A program made the position numbers and the translations under genes. Of a DNA stretch of 64,000 bases, positions 1 through 8,358 are shown one piece after another. The stretch comes from Prolixibacteraceae bacterium (lineage in GTDB: Bacteria > Bacteroidota > Bacteroidia > Bacteroidales > Prolixibacteraceae). The notes under the pieces are model-generated. The model did no database searches and was not told the origin of the DNA. It worked only from the letters and a program-made list of their open reading frames with translations. How positions within the stretch are numbered: position 1 is the stretch's first letter; each line of letters starts with the position of its first letter. Location: positions 124,001-188,000 of the forward strand of contig JAUWAB010000001.1 of NCBI GenBank assembly GCA_030602265.1. The letters run 5' to 3'.

Positions 1-956
1 TGATATTGATCCCTTAATTGACTGAGTGTACCTATAAGACTGTTCAGCTCTGCCTGACGGGCATTGCCTTCCTGCCATGCACCCCTGGCTTCAGCCACCT
101 GGAACAGCTCCTCTGTCAGGTAGGTAACCTGGGAATTTACCTGAAAATGGATGAAACTGACCTGTGGCAATACGGGCTTCCCGGCAGTCTCCGTTACCTG
201 AGCGGGCACAGTTTCTGCTGGTTCTGAATATTCCTGGGCATCTTCCACTCCCGGCAAGAGCACCTCAGCAGACAGGCCCAAGGTATCATTCGCTTCCTTA
301 AGTTCTGCGATGACCTCAGGTTCGGGGACTACTATCAATGGTTCCGGTACGGTGACTTCTGCCTGCTCAACCCCGGGTATTTGCCTTTCAGCAGAGGGCC
401 GGACAGGCGCAGGCTCAGTGGAAACCGGCGGTGTGGTTTCTGTCAGGGCTGGCGCAGGTTCTGAGGATGTGGGGAAATTGATATTACTTCCCTGATAAGG
501 ATTTGTATGACTGTAGGCAAGCTGTATAAGCTCTTCTGTCCGGAGTGCGGCTACGTCGGCCGGCTGGGCATTATTCCTGAAGCGGTTGTAGAACCTGACG
601 GCACTGTCCCAGTCTTCGCGGGCGTGATAATACCGCGCAAGGTAATAGAAAACCTTGGCCGGCACCTCCCTTGTCCCTGCAAGAAGCAGATTCATTTCCG
701 TTTCCTTGGAATAGTTGCCGGTTTCGATCATACATGCACCGGTAAAATACTTCAGCAGGTAATCCGAAGGATAGGAATCAGAAAGTTTTCTGAAAAGAGG
801 CAGGGCCTCACTGAATTTTCCGGAATGAAACAGTTCAATGGCCCGGTTGCGTTCCTCCTGCTGTGTATCCGCGACAGGCACGCCCTGAGCGCTGTCCGCA
901 ACAAACATCAGAATAACAAGAGACAGCAAATATAATATCCGGAATGGTTGCTTCAT
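1..956 (-). CDS. Secreted TPR-type protein, C-terminus cut by window edge
   Basis: An open frame starts at 956 on the minus strand and runs off the left edge without a stop, so it is missing from the ORF track. About 318 codons are visible. The N-terminus is a signal peptide (MKQPFRILYLLSLVILMF). Residues about 35-140 look like TPR helices (for example AIELFHSGKFSEALPLFRKL and AREDWDSAVRFYNRF). A Pro/Glu/Thr-rich linker follows, then a new domain begins near the edge. This resembles Bacteroidota envelope proteins with TPR plus an SPOR- or OmpA-like C-terminus, but the deciding domain is outside the window. It is divergent from bcp at 1126, so the 170-bp gap probably carries both promoters. 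Confidence 0.75.
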   Translation of the reverse strand, partial: MKQPFRILYLLSLVILMFVADSAQGVPVADTQQEERNRAIELFHSGKFSEALPLFRKLSDSYPSDYLLKYFTGACMIETGNYSKETEMNLLLAGTREVPAKVFYYLARYYHAREDWDSAVRFYNRFRNNAQPADVAALRTEELIQLAYSHTNPYQGSNINFPTSSEPAPALTETTPPVSTEPAPVRPSAERQIPGVEQAEVTVPEPLIVVPEPEVIAELKEANDTLGLSAEVLLPGVEDAQEYSEPAETVPAQVTETAGKPVLPQVSFIHFQVNSQVTYLTEELFQVAEARGAWQEGNARQAELNSLIGTLSQLRDQY

Positions 957-1094
957 GATAATAACTGATAAAGAATTCAGCACCTAAAAGTACAAAAATT
1001 ATGCAAAAGAAGGAAACCAAACATCCGGAAACATTGTTTCGGGTATTCACAAAATTATCACCCGTCAGATTCAAAAGGGTTCATCAATTTAAAT

Positions 1095-1102
1095 TATATT
1101 TG
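1095..1102 (+). promoter_or_regulatory. Bacteroidota -7 box (TATATTTG) for bcp-recA
   Basis: TATATTTG matches the Bacteroidota consensus TAnnTTTG exactly and lies 23 bp upstream of the bcp start codon. No clear TTG -33 box was seen at the expected 19-21 bp spacing. Confidence 0.6.
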
Positions 1103-1125
1103 TCAAACGTAATAAGATCATAAAA

Positions 1126-1590
1126 ATGACAACATTGAACATTGGGGACAAGGCGCCTCATTTTGAAGGAGTTAACCAGAATGGCGAATCGGTATCGCTG
1201 TCAGGTTTTTCAGGCAGGAAACTTATTCTTTATTTCTACCCGAAGGATGACACTCCCGGCTGTACAGCCGAAGCCTGCAACCTCAACGACAACTACCGGG
1301 AGTGGACCGGCAAAGGCTATGATGTGGTGGGTGTCAGCCCCGACAGTGTTAAATCACATTTGAAGTTTGCAGGCAAATACGGACTGAAGTTCAACCTGAT
1401 AGCCGATGAGGAAAAATCCATCCTGGAGGCATACGGCGCCTGGGGAGAGAAGAAAATGTACGGAAAATCATATATGGGTGTACTCCGCAAAACATTTGTC
1501 ATCGACGAAAACGGGATTATAACCGGGGTATTTGACAAGGTTGACACCAAAGATCACACGAATCAAATCATCAAAGCACTCAATATTTAA
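1126..1590 (+). CDS. bcp: Thioredoxin-dependent thiol peroxidase (BCP-type peroxiredoxin)
   Basis: This 154-residue cytoplasmic peroxiredoxin reduces hydrogen peroxide and organic hydroperoxides using thioredoxin. The active-site segment is TPGCTAEACN, giving peroxidatic Cys46 and a resolving Cys51 five residues later, the layout of the atypical 2-Cys BCP/PrxQ class. Length is normal for the family. The ATG at 1126 sits just downstream of a TATATTTG promoter box. recA follows after only 15 bp, so the two are probably co-transcribed, which would couple peroxide defence with DNA repair. Confidence 0.95.
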   Translation: MTTLNIGDKAPHFEGVNQNGESVSLSGFSGRKLILYFYPKDDTPGCTAEACNLNDNYREWTGKGYDVVGVSPDSVKSHLKFAGKYGLKFNLIADEEKSILEAYGAWGEKKMYGKSYMGVLRKTFVIDENGIITGVFDKVDTKDHTNQIIKALNI

Positions 1591-1605
1591 CACTTAGCAG
1601 AAATC

Positions 1606-2631
1606 ATGACTAAAGAAGACCAATCAGTAATTAACAAGGAAAAGCTGAAAGCGCTTCAGTTAACCCTCGACAAGATTGAAAAAAGTTTTGGAAAAGGTTC
1701 CATCATGCGCATGGGAGATAAGCCTGTGGACGATGTCCCTGCCATTTCGTCAGGGTCTATCGGGCTCGACGTGGCCCTGGGAATCGGCGGGTATCCGCGC
1801 GGGAGGATCATTGAGATTTATGGTCCGGAAAGTTCAGGTAAGACTACCCTGGCCATTCATGCCATTGCCGAAACACAAAAGTTAGGCGGAATTGCCGCTA
1901 TCATTGATGCAGAACATGCCTTTGACCCTTATTACGCCCGCAAGCTGGGGGTCAATACCGACGAATTGCTGATTTCGCAGCCCGACCACGGTGAGCAGGC
2001 GCTTGAAATTGCCGACAGCCTGATCCGCTCCGGGGCAGTCGACATCGTAGTGATCGACTCTGTAGCAGCTCTTACCCCTAAAGCCGAACTGGAAGGCGAT
2101 ATGGGAGATTCCAAAATGGGACTCCAGGCCAGGCTCATGTCACAGGCACTCCGGAAACTCACTGCCAACATCAGCAAAACCCGTACATGCTGTATCTTCA
2201 TTAACCAGTTACGCGAAAAAATCGGGGTGATGTTCGGTAACCCGGAAACAACCACCGGAGGTAATGCACTGAAGTTTTATGCATCTGTAAGACTTGATAT
2301 CCGGAGAATCGGCCAGATCAAGGAAGGAGAAGAGGTCACCGGAAACAATGTCCGCGTAAAAGTGGTCAAAAACAAGATAGCCCCGCCTTTCAGAAAAGCC
2401 GAATTCGATATTCTTTACGGAGAAGGGATTTCCAAGACCGGTGAGATTCTTGACCTTGGAGTGAACTACAGTATCATCAAGAAAAGCGGGTCGTGGTTCA
2501 GTTATGGTGAATCGAAACTGGGTCAGGGACGTGATGCAGTAAGAAAACTGATCAGGGACAATCCTGAACTGTCTGCTGAACTGGAAAAGAAAATCATGGA
2601 GGTAATTACTACGTCCAGCGATACGGAATAA
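1606..2631 (+). CDS. recA: Recombinase A
   Basis: RecA forms ATP-dependent filaments on single-stranded DNA, drives strand exchange and triggers LexA-type self-cleavage. The 341-residue protein has the Walker A motif GPESSGKTT at residues 73-81, the conserved [10 protein letters not shown] stretch (loop 2 region) and [21 protein letters not shown]. The C-terminal tail is short and ends in SSDTE. It starts 15 bp after bcp and is followed by a strong terminator. No LexA box was recognised, as expected when the promoter is in front of bcp. Confidence 0.98.
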   Translation: MTKEDQSVINKEKLKALQLTLDKIEKSFGKGSIMRMGDKPVDDVPAISSGSIGLDVALGIGGYPRGRIIEIYGPESSGKTTLAIHAIAETQKLGGIAAIIDAEHAFDPYYARKLGVNTDELLISQPDHGEQALEIADSLIRSGAVDIVVIDSVAALTPKAELEGDMGDSKMGLQARLMSQALRKLTANISKTRTCCIFINQLREKIGVMFGNPETTTGGNALKFYASVRLDIRRIGQIKEGEEVTGNNVRVKVVKNKIAPPFRKAEFDILYGEGISKTGEILDLGVNYSIIKKSGSWFSYGESKLGQGRDAVRKLIRDNPELSAELEKKIMEVITTSSDTE

Positions 2632-2652
2632 CCAACACTGAGCAGAGTACAG

Positions 2653-2688
2653 GCCGGATGAGGAACTGAATGCTCATCCGGCTTTTTG
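2653..2688 (+). terminator. Rho-independent terminator of bcp-recA
   Basis: A perfect 10-bp stem (GCCGGATGAG / CTCATCCGGC) with a 10-nt loop is followed directly by TTTTT. It lies 22 bp after the recA stop. Confidence 0.85.
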
Positions 2689-2804
2689 TTTTAACAAAGA
2701 GCCTCAATTACAATAAAAGGCAAGAATTTCACCAATCAGAGAAACATTGTGTTAAAAATGCGGGGCAATCCATTACAAATCGACCGCTACAACTGTTACA
2801 GTCT

Positions 2805-2864
2805 TAAATTTGTGCGGTATAGGGATACACCAGATTTATGAATTTTATAACTGTTGTGTTATAA
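2805..2864 (+). promoter_or_regulatory. Upstream region of thrA: -7 box and small palindrome
   Basis: The 303-bp gap between recA and thrA holds the recA terminator, a TAAATTTG box (2805-2812) that fits TAnnTTTG, and a perfect inverted repeat TTATAAC-6nt-GTTATAA (2845-2864). The palindrome lies in what would be the leader of the threonine operon and could be an operator or a weak hairpin. I found no threonine-rich leader peptide or attenuator. Confidence 0.4.
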
Positions 2865-2934
2865 TCAAAATCAGGAAAACAAAAGCCTGGAGAACCCGAT
2901 AACATTTTGTTTCCATTAAAACGAGAAAATTAAG

Positions 2935-5355
2935 ATGAAGGTATTGAAGTTTGGGGGAACATCGGTTGGCAGTGCTGCCAATATCCGTATAGTCAGGGAA
3001 ATTGTTACCCGTCAGGATGATGATATTGTAGTAGTTGTGTCTGCATTGGGCGGAATTACGGACAGGATCCTGAATACGGCAAGAATGGCTGTACTGGGTA
3101 CAGATTTCTATTTAGGTGAACTTGCGGAGATCAGGAACCGGCACAGTGAGGTGACCGAAGCGCTTTTTGATGACCCGGATCCGGTATTTGGCCGGATCAA
3201 TCATATACTGAAAGAGCTGGAACAAGTGCTTACCGGCGTTACCCTGATCGGGGAGCTTACCCCGAAAACGCTTGACCGTCTTTCCGGAATGGGCGAGCGC
3301 ATGTCTTCAATATTGGTTTCGGCTTTTTTAGGCGTACCTCATATGGATTCGGCAGAGCTTATCGTTACCGACAGCAATTTCGGTAAGGCAGTAGTCGCTT
3401 TCGAAGAAACCAACCGCCGGATCAGGGAGAGGTTCAATGGTTTCAAGGGCCTTGCAGTGGCACCCGGCTTTATTGCCAGAAACCAGGCAGGAGAATATAC
3501 CACCCTTGGCAGGGGCGGCTCAGACTACACCGCCGCTATCATTGCCGCTGCACTCGATGCAGCCTCCCTTGAAATCTGGACCGATGTGGACGGATTTATG
3601 ACTGCCGACCCAAGGGTTATCCGGAAAGCCTATACCATCCCTATGCTCTCCTATACGGAGGCCATGGAGTTGTCGAATTTTGGAGCAAAAGTGATTTATC
3701 CGCCGACCATCCTGCCGGTTTATAAAAAGGGAATTCCCGTTCATATAAAAAACACGATGCGCCCGGAAGCACCGGGAACCCTCATCACCCGAAGTTCAGA
3801 AAACGGCAGGGAGCGACCGATCAAAGGTATCTCCTCGATATCACGGATCGCCATGCTAACCGTCCAGGGTATCGGGATGGTTGGAGTTGCAGGGATTTCC
3901 ATGCGGCTGTTTTCAGCGCTGGCCCAGGAGAAAATTAACGTTATCCTGATTTCACAGGCATCTTCTGAAAATACCATCAGTATTGCGATTGAGGAACATT
4001 CGGCAGAACAAGCCGAGGATGCCATCCGCAGGGAATTTGATAAAGAGATCAGCCACGATCTGATCAACAAGGTTTTTGTGGAAACCGGACTAAGCATTGT
4101 GGCCATCGTCGGTGAGAACATGAAACACTCGACAGGGGTTGCCGGAAAACTGTTTACCACCATCGGCCGCAATGGGATCAACATTTCCGCCATCGCACAG
4201 GGTGCCTCCGAATACAACATCTCCTGGGTGGTAAAACACGAAGACCTCAGAAAAACACTTAATGTGGTGCATGAGTCATTCTTCCTGTCGGAGAATTCGG
4301 AACTGAATATTTTCCTCATCGGCACCGGACTGGTAGGCAGTCATCTGTTGCGGCAGGTCGCAAGCCAGCAGGAACGCCTTCTCAACGAAAACCACCTGAA
4401 ACTGAAGATTGCCGGACTGGCCAACTCCAGGAAAATGATATTCGACCGCGATGGGATTGAAGTTGCGGACTATTCGAAGCAGCTTGAAAATGCTCAAATG
4501 GCATCGTCAACAGAAGAATTTATCCATCTGATGATAAATATGAACCTGTACAACAGCGTATTCGTGGATTGCACCGCATCGGAGGAAATCTCAGGTGCCT
4601 ACCGGCGAATACTGGATGCCAACATATCGGTGGTTACCGCCAATAAAATAGCCGCCTCTTCAGCTTACGACAACTATCTTCTGCTGAAGAGAACCGCCAA
4701 GCGGAAAGGTATAAAATTTTTGTTCGAAACCAATGTCGGTGCAGGTTTGCCGATTATCAACACGCTGAATGACCTGGTCAATTCGGGCGATAAAGTTCTG
4801 AAAATCGAAGCAGTACTTTCGGGTACGCTGAATTACATATTCAATACCATCTCCACGGAAATTCCTCTCAGCAAGGCAATCCGTATGGCCAAGGAGGCTG
4901 GTTATGCCGAACCCGATCCCCGGATTGACCTGAGCGGAATGGATGTGGTCAGGAAGCTGCTTATTTTAGCCAGAGAATCAGGATATCGAATTGAAAAAGA
5001 GGATGTTAAGATTGAATCATTTATTCCGGAGAAATATTTTGCAGGCAGTGTGGAAGAATTCTGGCAGTCCATCACTGAACTTGATGAGGAATTTGAATCC
5101 AACCGTAAAGAGTTGGAGAGCAAAGGTCTGAAGTGGAGATTTGTAGCCGCTTTCGAAGAAGGAAATGCGAGAGTCGGCCTCAGGGAGATCGGTTCAGCAC
5201 ACCCGTTTTTTGACCTGGAAGGCAGTAATAACCTGATCATATACCGGACAGAGCGATATAATGAATTCCCGATGCTGATCAAGGGTTACGGGGCAGGTGC
5301 GGCAGTTACCGCTGCCGGCGTTTTTGCCGACATCATTAAAGTATCCAACATATAA
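2935..5355 (+). CDS. thrA: Bifunctional aspartate kinase / homoserine dehydrogenase I
   Basis: This 806-residue fusion catalyses the first and third steps from aspartate toward threonine and methionine. The N-terminal kinase begins with KFGGTSVGSA and contains the GRGGSDYTA active-site segment. Central ACT domains (around residues 310-450) would bind the feedback effector; the segment ISAIAQGASEYNISWVV is typical of the fused enzyme. The homoserine dehydrogenase half begins around residue 458 with IFLIGTGLVGSHLL, an NAD(P)-binding glycine motif. It is the first gene of a threonine operon with the next two genes (spacings 9 and 17 bp). Length matches E. coli ThrA. Confidence 0.97.
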   Translation: MKVLKFGGTSVGSAANIRIVREIVTRQDDDIVVVVSALGGITDRILNTARMAVLGTDFYLGELAEIRNRHSEVTEALFDDPDPVFGRINHILKELEQVLTGVTLIGELTPKTLDRLSGMGERMSSILVSAFLGVPHMDSAELIVTDSNFGKAVVAFEETNRRIRERFNGFKGLAVAPGFIARNQAGEYTTLGRGGSDYTAAIIAAALDAASLEIWTDVDGFMTADPRVIRKAYTIPMLSYTEAMELSNFGAKVIYPPTILPVYKKGIPVHIKNTMRPEAPGTLITRSSENGRERPIKGISSISRIAMLTVQGIGMVGVAGISMRLFSALAQEKINVILISQASSENTISIAIEEHSAEQAEDAIRREFDKEISHDLINKVFVETGLSIVAIVGENMKHSTGVAGKLFTTIGRNGINISAIAQGASEYNISWVVKHEDLRKTLNVVHESFFLSENSELNIFLIGTGLVGSHLLRQVASQQERLLNENHLKLKIAGLANSRKMIFDRDGIEVADYSKQLENAQMASSTEEFIHLMINMNLYNSVFVDCTASEEISGAYRRILDANISVVTANKIAASSAYDNYLLLKRTAKRKGIKFLFETNVGAGLPIINTLNDLVNSGDKVLKIEAVLSGTLNYIFNTISTEIPLSKAIRMAKEAGYAEPDPRIDLSGMDVVRKLLILARESGYRIEKEDVKIESFIPEKYFAGSVEEFWQSITELDEEFESNRKELESKGLKWRFVAAFEEGNARVGLREIGSAHPFFDLEGSNNLIIYRTERYNEFPMLIKGYGAGAAVTAAGVFADIIKVSNI

Positions 5356-5364
5356 GTACCAAAT

Positions 5365-6573
5365 ATGAAGTACATTATTGTATTAGGCGATGGAATGGCC
5401 GATGAACCCATACCAGAATTGGGGGGACTGACTCCGCTCCAGGCAGCCCGTACCCCTTATATAGACCAGCTGGCAAAGCAAGGCAGAAACGGGATGCTGG
5501 ATACAATTCCTCCAGGGCTTCACCCGGGCAGCGAAATTGCCAACCTGGCAGTGCTGGGCTATAATGTACCCGAAGTTTTTGAAGGCCGAGGTGTGTTAGA
5601 GGCAGCCAGCATGGGCGTGGAACTGCAACCCGGTGACCTTGCCCTTCGGTGTAACCTGATCTGCCTGGAAGACCAGAAAATTAAAAACCATTCGGCCGGG
5701 CACATTCCCAGCGAGGAGGCCGCAGAACTGATTATGTTCCTGGACAAGAAACTGGGGAATGATAAAATCAGGTTTTACCCGGGTGTCTCCTACCGCCACT
5801 TGCTGGTAGTAAAAGGAGGAAACAAACAGGTTGGTTGCACACCTCCACACGATGTAATGGGAACAGACTTCAGGGAGGTAATGATAAAACCAGAAACCGT
5901 AGAAGCCGAAAAAACGGCCAGGTTATTAAACTACCTGGTGGTCAGGTCACGGTATTTTCTTGAAGACCATCCGGTAAATCTGAAAAGAAAAGAGCTGGGA
6001 AAGGACCCCGCAAGTTGCATCTGGCCATGGTCACCTGGCTACCGGCCGGCCATGCCAACATTCAGGGAGTTATGGGGTATTGAAAAATCGGCCGTCATAT
6101 CAGCAGTAGACCTGATCCAGGGAATCGGTGTATTAGCCGGGATGAAGGTGATTAAAGTAGAAGGTGCTACCGGGCTGCATACCACCAACTATGAGGGTAA
6201 AACGAGGGCTGCACTCGACGCCCTGAAAGATCATGACCTGGTCTATCTGCATATCGAAGCAAGTGATGAGGCCGGGCACGAAGGAGATCATGAGCTGAAG
6301 GTTAAAACCATTGAATATTTAGACAACCGGGTGGTAAGAACCCTTATTGAAGAGACTGCAGATATGTCAGAGCCGGTGACCATAGCCATTTTGCCCGACC
6401 ACCCCACCCCCTGCCGGATTAAAACCCACACCAGGGAGCCGGTTCCATTTCTTATTTGCCGTCCGGGGGAAACTCCCGACACCGTTGAGAAATATGATGA
6501 ATTTTCAGCCGTATCGGGTAGTTATGGCATGCTTTCCGGCCCCGGATTCATGAAAAACCTGTTAATGAAATAA
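5365..6573 (+). CDS. Proposed homoserine kinase, phosphoglycerate-mutase (ApgM) superfamily
   Basis: The 402-residue protein belongs to the alkaline-phosphatase-like, metal-dependent phosphoglycerate mutase family. Visible signatures are the N-terminal metal motif GDGMAD, the serine-nucleophile region GSEIANLAVLGYN, EASDEAGHEGD, and DHPTPC near the C-terminus. It sits exactly between thrA and thrC where a GHMP-type ThrB would be expected, and none is seen. TIGR02535 describes this subfamily as a proposed homoserine kinase on the same logic. The function is therefore inferred from family and context; plain 2,3-bisphosphoglycerate-independent mutase activity cannot be excluded. Confidence 0.85.
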   Translation: MKYIIVLGDGMADEPIPELGGLTPLQAARTPYIDQLAKQGRNGMLDTIPPGLHPGSEIANLAVLGYNVPEVFEGRGVLEAASMGVELQPGDLALRCNLICLEDQKIKNHSAGHIPSEEAAELIMFLDKKLGNDKIRFYPGVSYRHLLVVKGGNKQVGCTPPHDVMGTDFREVMIKPETVEAEKTARLLNYLVVRSRYFLEDHPVNLKRKELGKDPASCIWPWSPGYRPAMPTFRELWGIEKSAVISAVDLIQGIGVLAGMKVIKVEGATGLHTTNYEGKTRAALDALKDHDLVYLHIEASDEAGHEGDHELKVKTIEYLDNRVVRTLIEETADMSEPVTIAILPDHPTPCRIKTHTREPVPFLICRPGETPDTVEKYDEFSAVSGSYGMLSGPGFMKNLLMK

Positions 6574-6590
6574 ACGCTGAATAAACGGAT

Positions 6591-7913
6591 ATGCAATATT
6601 ACAGTACCAACCATAAAATAAAACCTGTATCGCTCAGTGAAGCGGTAATCAAAGGACTGGCCCCTGACAATGGCCTCTTTATGCCGGAAAAAATATGTTC
6701 CTTTAGTGATGAATACTTTGAAAACATTCACACACTCAGTTTCAGGGAAATAGCCTTAGATGTGGCATTGAAATTTTTTGGTGAGGATATCGGACAGGAA
6801 AAACTGAAAGAGCTCGTTTACGATACCTTGTCGTTCGATTGCCCTGTGGTAAAGATATATTCGGATATCTGGTCATTGGAACTTTTTCACGGCCCTACCC
6901 TGGCATTCAAGGATGTGGGTGCGAGATTCATGGCCAGGCTGCTCAGGCACTTTCTAAGGGAAAACAAACGTATGGTAAATGTACTTGTAGCCACATCGGG
7001 GGATACCGGGAGCGCAGTGGCCAACGGATTTCTGGGCATTGAAGGGATCAGGGTATTTGTTTTATATCCACGGGGAAAAGTCAGCGAAATTCAGGAAAAA
7101 CAGTTTACCACCTTAGGACAGAATATTGTAGCCCTCGAAATCGACGGCACCTTCGACGATTGCCAGCATCTGGTCAAAAGTGCTTTTCTCGACAGCTCTC
7201 TGAACGATAAGATGATGCTGACTTCAGCCAACTCGATCAACGTTGCCAGGTTCCTGCCACAGGCATTCTACTATTTTAATGCTTATGCACGGTTAAGGGA
7301 AAAAGGGGCGCTCAAAGACAAAGAACTTATTTTTGCTGTTCCTTCAGGAAATTTCGGGAACCTTACAGCAGGTTTAATTGCCCGGGAAATGGGATTGCCC
7401 GTTAAAAGATTTTTGGCTGCCAATAATGAGAACGATGTGGTTTATGAATACCTGAAGACCGGAATATACCAGCCCAGACCATCGGTAGAGACCATTGCCA
7501 ATGCTATGGACGTGGGAACCCCGAGCAATTTCGCACGGATACTGGATCTGTATGGCGACAGTTATGACAGGATTTCCGGCATACTGAAGGGATACCGTTA
7601 TTCAGACCAGGAGATCAGGGAAATGATCAGGACCGTATTTAATGAGACCGGGTATATGACTGATCCACATGGAGCCTGCGGCATTGCGGCACTCAGGGAA
7701 AATCTTTGCAGCCAGGAAACCGGAGTTTTCCTGGAGACTGCCCATCCTGCCAAATTCAGGGATACCATGGAGACCATCCTTCAGGTCAAAAACATGGAAA
7801 TTCCACAAAAATTAAAGGCATTTTTAAAGGGTAACAGGGAATTTGTCAGCCTCCCTGCAGATTATGCTGAATTCAGGGATAAACTGTTATCATACAACCA
7901 GATGCCCAATTAA
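6591..7913 (+). CDS. thrC: Threonine synthase
   Basis: This PLP enzyme converts O-phospho-homoserine to threonine. The 440-residue protein has the N-terminal threonine synthase region (SLSEAVIKGLAPDNGLFMP) and the PLP-lysine motif LAFKDVGARF with Lys107, followed by the phosphate-binding segment ATSGDTGSAVANGF. It is the last gene of the thrA operon, 17 bp behind the homoserine-kinase-like gene. The length fits the short ThrC class of Bacteroidota and Proteobacteria. Confidence 0.97.
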   Translation: MQYYSTNHKIKPVSLSEAVIKGLAPDNGLFMPEKICSFSDEYFENIHTLSFREIALDVALKFFGEDIGQEKLKELVYDTLSFDCPVVKIYSDIWSLELFHGPTLAFKDVGARFMARLLRHFLRENKRMVNVLVATSGDTGSAVANGFLGIEGIRVFVLYPRGKVSEIQEKQFTTLGQNIVALEIDGTFDDCQHLVKSAFLDSSLNDKMMLTSANSINVARFLPQAFYYFNAYARLREKGALKDKELIFAVPSGNFGNLTAGLIAREMGLPVKRFLAANNENDVVYEYLKTGIYQPRPSVETIANAMDVGTPSNFARILDLYGDSYDRISGILKGYRYSDQEIREMIRTVFNETGYMTDPHGACGIAALRENLCSQETGVFLETAHPAKFRDTMETILQVKNMEIPQKLKAFLKGNREFVSLPADYAEFRDKLLSYNQMPN

Positions 7914-8061
7914 AAGACAATAAACACTTATGAAATTTTTTTCTAATTACAATATACTAAAGAAATTTTTTGCCAAACAAACCAATATTAAGCAAATATT
8001 AAAAAATGTTTTATTGAACACTTTTTAACATGTGTTTAACTGATTTTACAAATTCTGCCCC

Positions 8062-8069
8062 TATCTTTG
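8062..8069 (+). promoter_or_regulatory. Bacteroidota -7 box without a downstream plus-strand gene
   Basis: TATCTTTG fits TAnnTTTG exactly. No plus-strand coding gene follows before the hairpin at 8137-8165. It supports the candidate small RNA listed next. Confidence 0.5.
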
Positions 8070-8075
8070 CAGTGG

Positions 8076-8165
8076 TTTTAGTTTCATAGGTTTAGGTTTG
8101 ATTAGTTTTATTGGTTTAGTTAGTTTAGTTAGTTAGAAGGGCGGATGTTGATCCGTCCTTTTTTC
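8076..8165 (+). ncRNA. Candidate small RNA (about 90 nt)
   Basis: A perfect TAnnTTTG box, then about 60 nt rich in TTTAG/TTAGTT repeats, then a 10-bp hairpin (AAGGGCGGAT / ATCCGTCCTT, one G-T pair) and a T-run. The unit has its own promoter-like box and terminator and no open frame with a start. The same hairpin terminates the opposing feo operon, so the alternative is a terminator next to a chance promoter box. Confidence 0.35.
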
Positions 8166-8358
8166 TTTTTATATCCCTGAAGGGTGCCTGCCGCACCGGA
8201 CAATCAGCACCACAACCACCACATCCTGAAGAGCTTAAAGTATCAGGCTCAGCACATTTCTCCTTAACTTTCTTTTTCAGGAATCTTTCCTTGAGTTTCA
8301 GGAGAGCCAGAAGCAGTGCTGCAGCGATAATCAGATAAGTAACCAATTCCTGTATCAT
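8125..8358 (-). CDS. FeoB-associated Cys-rich membrane protein
   Basis: A 77-residue protein with one N-terminal membrane helix (LVTYLIIAAALLLALL) and a cysteine cluster CGGCGADCPVR. This is the pattern of the FeoB-associated Cys-rich family (PF12669), small proteins encoded after feoB and thought to help ferrous iron uptake. Its start overlaps the feoAB stop by 4 bp, so the two are translationally coupled. The last codons run into the terminator hairpin at 8137-8160. The Cys cluster might bind iron or a metal; that is inference. Confidence 0.85.
   Translation of the reverse strand: MIQELVTYLIIAAALLLALLKLKERFLKKKVKEKCAEPDTLSSSGCGGCGADCPVRQAPFRDIKRKKDGSTSALLTN
8137..8166. terminator. Bidirectional hairpin terminator
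   Basis: AAGGGCGGAT-GTTG-ATCCGTCCTT is followed by a T-rich run on the plus strand. On the minus strand it overlaps the 3' end of the FeoB-associated gene, which is unusual, and the minus-strand U-tract is weak. Confidence 0.6.

Noticed and set aside
2632-2934. Threonine-operon attenuator with leader peptide
   Set aside because: I found no Thr/Ile-rich short ORF and no alternating hairpins; only a recA terminator, a -7 box and a small palindrome.
7930-8028. 32-codon ORF (MKFFSNYNILKKFFAKQ...) after thrC
   Set aside because: It lies in very A/T-rich DNA where short Lys/Asn/Phe frames arise by chance. No promoter, ribosome site or conserved feature was seen.
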